Position numbers and translations under genes: made by a program. The notes under the pieces were generated by a model that made no database searches, was not told where the DNA came from, and worked only from the letters and a program-made list of their open reading frames with translations. From the NCBI GenBank assembly GCA_028565635.1, contig JAOXYB010020237.1, positions 1-17,601 on the forward strand: a stretch of DNA of 17,601 nt, given 5' to 3'. The stretch is from Phoronis ovalis (taxonomy: Eukaryota; Phoronida; Phoronidae). This document shows positions 15,414 to 17,601 of the stretch, piece after piece (within the stretch, counting starts at the first letter, position 1; each line of letters starts with the position of its first letter).

Positions 15414-15874
15414 ACTGCGCTGACCTATACGAGAGAGGAATCCATCTCACAGGAGTTTATGCATTTATTAATTACCACCACCTAACAACTAGGGGGAGTG
15501 CTGTGCCTACTGTAACATGGAGGCGGATGGACTGTAACTAAAGATATACAAATTATACATCAGCAATCCAGCAACTCTCATATGTGTCATCAGTACATAT
15601 CAATATATTTCGCGTAGTTGCGCGGTTTAATTATTTCGTCACTCCAGTTTAATTGTATACCTATATATAAATCCAAATACACAAAGCATGGAATATTTTT
15701 TTTTGCTGGCAAGTAACTCACCTTAACATTACTTATGTATACGCAATGCTGGCATTTTCATTACCTTGGTATCTCAAACATACAGATCTTCCGAGACGAC
15801 TACAATGATTTTTCCATGACTAGAACGAATTTCAGAGATGTTTTTTTGAAATACAGATGGTGAATTCTGGTTAG
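15414..15874 (+). pseudogene. Broken second copy of FReD exons 1 and 2 with their intron
   Basis: Bases 15414-15533 match exon 1 of the intact gene. They start after an AG, read DCADLYERGIHLTGVY, then lose the frame: the middle is rearranged and about 10 bases are missing near the end (GGATGGACTG where the intact exon has GGATGGAGGTGCCTGGACTG). In the shifted frame a stop (TAA) follows directly. Bases 15786-15874 match exon 2: an acceptor TACAG, ATCTTCCGAGACGACTAC, and the end TGAATTCTGGTTAG before GTGAAT. It is 89 nt against 97, with a stop-rich interior. The intron also aligns (TGTGTCATCA, CAATATATTTC, GGTATCTCA landmarks), so this is a segmental DNA duplication and not a retrocopy. No copies of exons 3 and 4 were seen downstream. 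Confidence 0.87.
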
Positions 15875-16702
15875 GTGAATACACTGTGCATAAGAACACA
15901 CATGTACACGCATATTATCGAAAATGGATATAGACCAAAGCTATGGAATGATTTTACATGTAGTTCCAGCAAGAGTAAGTATTTTAAGACTAACTCTGGG
16001 AAGAGAACTTTTTTGGTTGTAGATATATTATTTTTGTTTTATTCCTTCAATTAACAAGAGCGAAATAATTATGTCATTAAACTTTTGTTAAGCGAGATAA
16101 GCCATTCTCTCTCCGTGATTCATAGTCGCCTACCTCGTCTATTCTATCATGATGATTCCTTCTGAATAGTTATCGACTGGGAGCTTGCTTTTTTGCTTAG
16201 CGGACTATAGATAAACTCTGGCAGGACAGAATATGCGACATGGACGTACTACTGCTATACCCACTATAGTAAGCTGCGATTTGATTGATGTCAAGACTTT
16301 CGTGAAATAAATAAAGGGGTTATCGTTCTTTTGGTTTTCGAGATAATAAACAGAATTTGACTATGGTTGAGCCCAGACGTTAGTTGAGAAGGTACGGAGC
16401 ACTAACGGGTGGATCTATTCAGACTGATGCAACACCTTCCATGTGTAGATATATGGGCTGCAGTTTTTTTCAGGTTAGCTTGATATTTGGCATATAATAA
16501 ATATTTGTCAAAACAGAGATCAACTTTTGTTTTTACCTAGATCAAGTTTAATATGGTCAACTGACGTTCATGTTTCTTCCCGAGATAACATTTCATGTGA
16601 CGTTAAGCAAATAAAGACGAAACGTTGTTTGGACAATTTTAAAGATTAGCTAATGAAATGTGTCATTAAGTGCAAAAGATAATTTAAGCAGTAACATTTC
16701 AG
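15875..16702. other. Noncoding sequence after the FReD pseudogene
   Basis: The first few dozen bases (ACACATGTACACGCAT) still resemble intron 2 of the intact gene; beyond that no exon 3 or 4 copy is visible. The 16080-16310 part is slightly richer in GC, with imperfect inverted CATAGTCGC / GCGGACTATAG arms, and may be an old repeat that I do not recognise. Confidence 0.55.
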
Positions 16703-16880
16703 CAATAACATGCCAGCAGTTAAAGGCCCAAGGTGACACAGTTTCTGGAACACAATCGGTAATCATTGATGGCGTCAGAGTTACCTGTACTTGCGACATG
16801 ACCGGAAAGAATGGAAAAGCTGCAACGTTGATAAATCATGACTCACAAAGAGGAACAAACAGGCATGAATGTGAACCCCC
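16703..16880 (+). CDS. Possible exon of a diverged fibrinogen/COLFI-like N-lobe
   Basis: An open frame runs from 16657 to 16986. After a plausible acceptor ACATTTCAG ending at 16702 it reads ITCQQLKAQGDTVSGTQSV, IIDGVRVTCTCDMTGKNG, KAATLINHDSQRGTNRHECE and PP. The pattern Cys-x2-Leu, Gly, SG, V-x-CDM recalls the start of FReD and fibrillar-collagen-C-terminal-like domains. CDM followed by T-x-INHDS is close to the N-lobe block in Caspr-like and invertebrate matrix proteins, as I remember those families. The acceptor gives the same phase 1 as FReD exon 1. Possible donors are GTGTAC or GTACTG near 16881; after that the reading no longer looks like the family. The rest of the gene would lie past the window or be lost. 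It could also be an isolated decayed exon. Confidence 0.45.
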
Positions 16881-16986
16881 TTGTGTACTGTGTTACCAGA
16901 TAAATAGGATAGTGTGGTACTATTCAAACCTGGATATCCTAATACAAACTTTCCTAGGAAGAATATATTTTAAAAATAAATCGTAG

Positions 16987-17601
16987 ATGGCAGGAATTCA
17001 TCACTTTTGGAGAGGTATAGAGAAGGTAACACAAATTTAAGATTGAATGAAAAATAAGGTTGTTTTTTAAAACACTAAATCTCCTTTAATTTAGAGTGTT
17101 CTGCTTAGAAAAAAAGTGTTTTCTTGACGATTCCATGTTATTTACTGTCAGCACGACTATAATATTGCTAAAATATGTGTCGTAACACGCAAGTGGCAAC
17201 AACAGTACAAAATGTATTATGTATTTCTAGTATATCATAAACCAATGGAACAAAATGGCTGCAAGGAAACTAAATTTCAAAGAATATCAAACGTACGACA
17301 AAAAATGAAAATGAATCTGGTTCTCAGAATAAAAAAGGCATTGCTTTGGTTGTTTGGTTGGATTCATGAATTTATTCTCCCATTTTCGTTTCCTTATTAA
17401 CCATTCACAACTACTAATTTTTAAAATATTTGATTTCAATGATTTTTTTCAAACATATAAAACATGAAAAATCATGAATTGTATGATCAGATTGTAATAT
17501 TAGTATTTTAAATATTATTTTTTGTTTAAAAATCCTTTTTTATTTGATATAAAACAATTGTTTATATAACCACATTTATTAATTCGATTTAAAAATATTT
17601 C
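16987..17601. other. Noncoding AT-rich end of window
   Basis: Nothing recognisable was found. A 62-codon open stretch (17212-17400, +) has no domain similarity, and the last 200 bases are very AT-rich. Confidence 0.6.

Noticed and set aside
16081-16310. Possible tRNA-derived SINE
   Set aside because: I could not find convincing A and B box promoter sequences or a tRNA fold, only weak inverted arms.

Overview
The window is eukaryotic nuclear DNA: AT-rich, gene-sparse, with a spliced gene, degraded transposons and microsatellites, and no bacterial-style packed ORFs. The one clear gene encodes a fibrinogen-related domain (FReD) lectin of the ficolin/tachylectin/FREP type. Large FReD families and this kind of repeat landscape fit a marine invertebrate, most likely a bivalve or other mollusc. 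The species cannot be fixed from the sequence.

Layout. 1-7537 is mostly noncoding. It holds a short tandem repeat and a hairpin (about 1.02-1.14 kb), an old fold-back element (2325-3015), a decayed minus-strand LINE reverse-transcriptase fragment (about 4270-4740) and a CA/poly-C microsatellite (4764-4839). 7538-12156 (+) carries four exons that join in frame into a complete FReD of about 211 residues, ending in TAG, with a polyadenylation signal at 12395. Intron 2 contains a 256-bp tandem duplication that includes the tail of exon 2. Intron 3 (3.0 kb) contains two nonautonomous inverted-repeat transposons, each with an 8-9 bp target-site duplication. 12416-15400 is noncoding, with a 154-bp direct repeat at 13185 and 14058. 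15414-15874 (+) is a broken second copy of FReD exons 1 and 2 with the intervening intron. About 16703-16880 (+) is a possible exon of a third, diverged protein whose start resembles the N-lobe of fibrinogen-like domains. The rest to 17601 shows nothing coding.

Overall this looks like a small tandem cluster of secreted FReD lectin genes evolving by duplication and decay: one intact domain, one pseudogene and one possible diverged relative, all on the plus strand. The exons for the signal peptide and N-terminal region of the intact gene were not found and may lie upstream of the window. I found no CRISPR array, operon or clearly new biochemical system. The most unusual points are the extra cysteine in the FReD ligand-site motif, the duplicated exon tail inside intron 2, and the transposons in intron 3.
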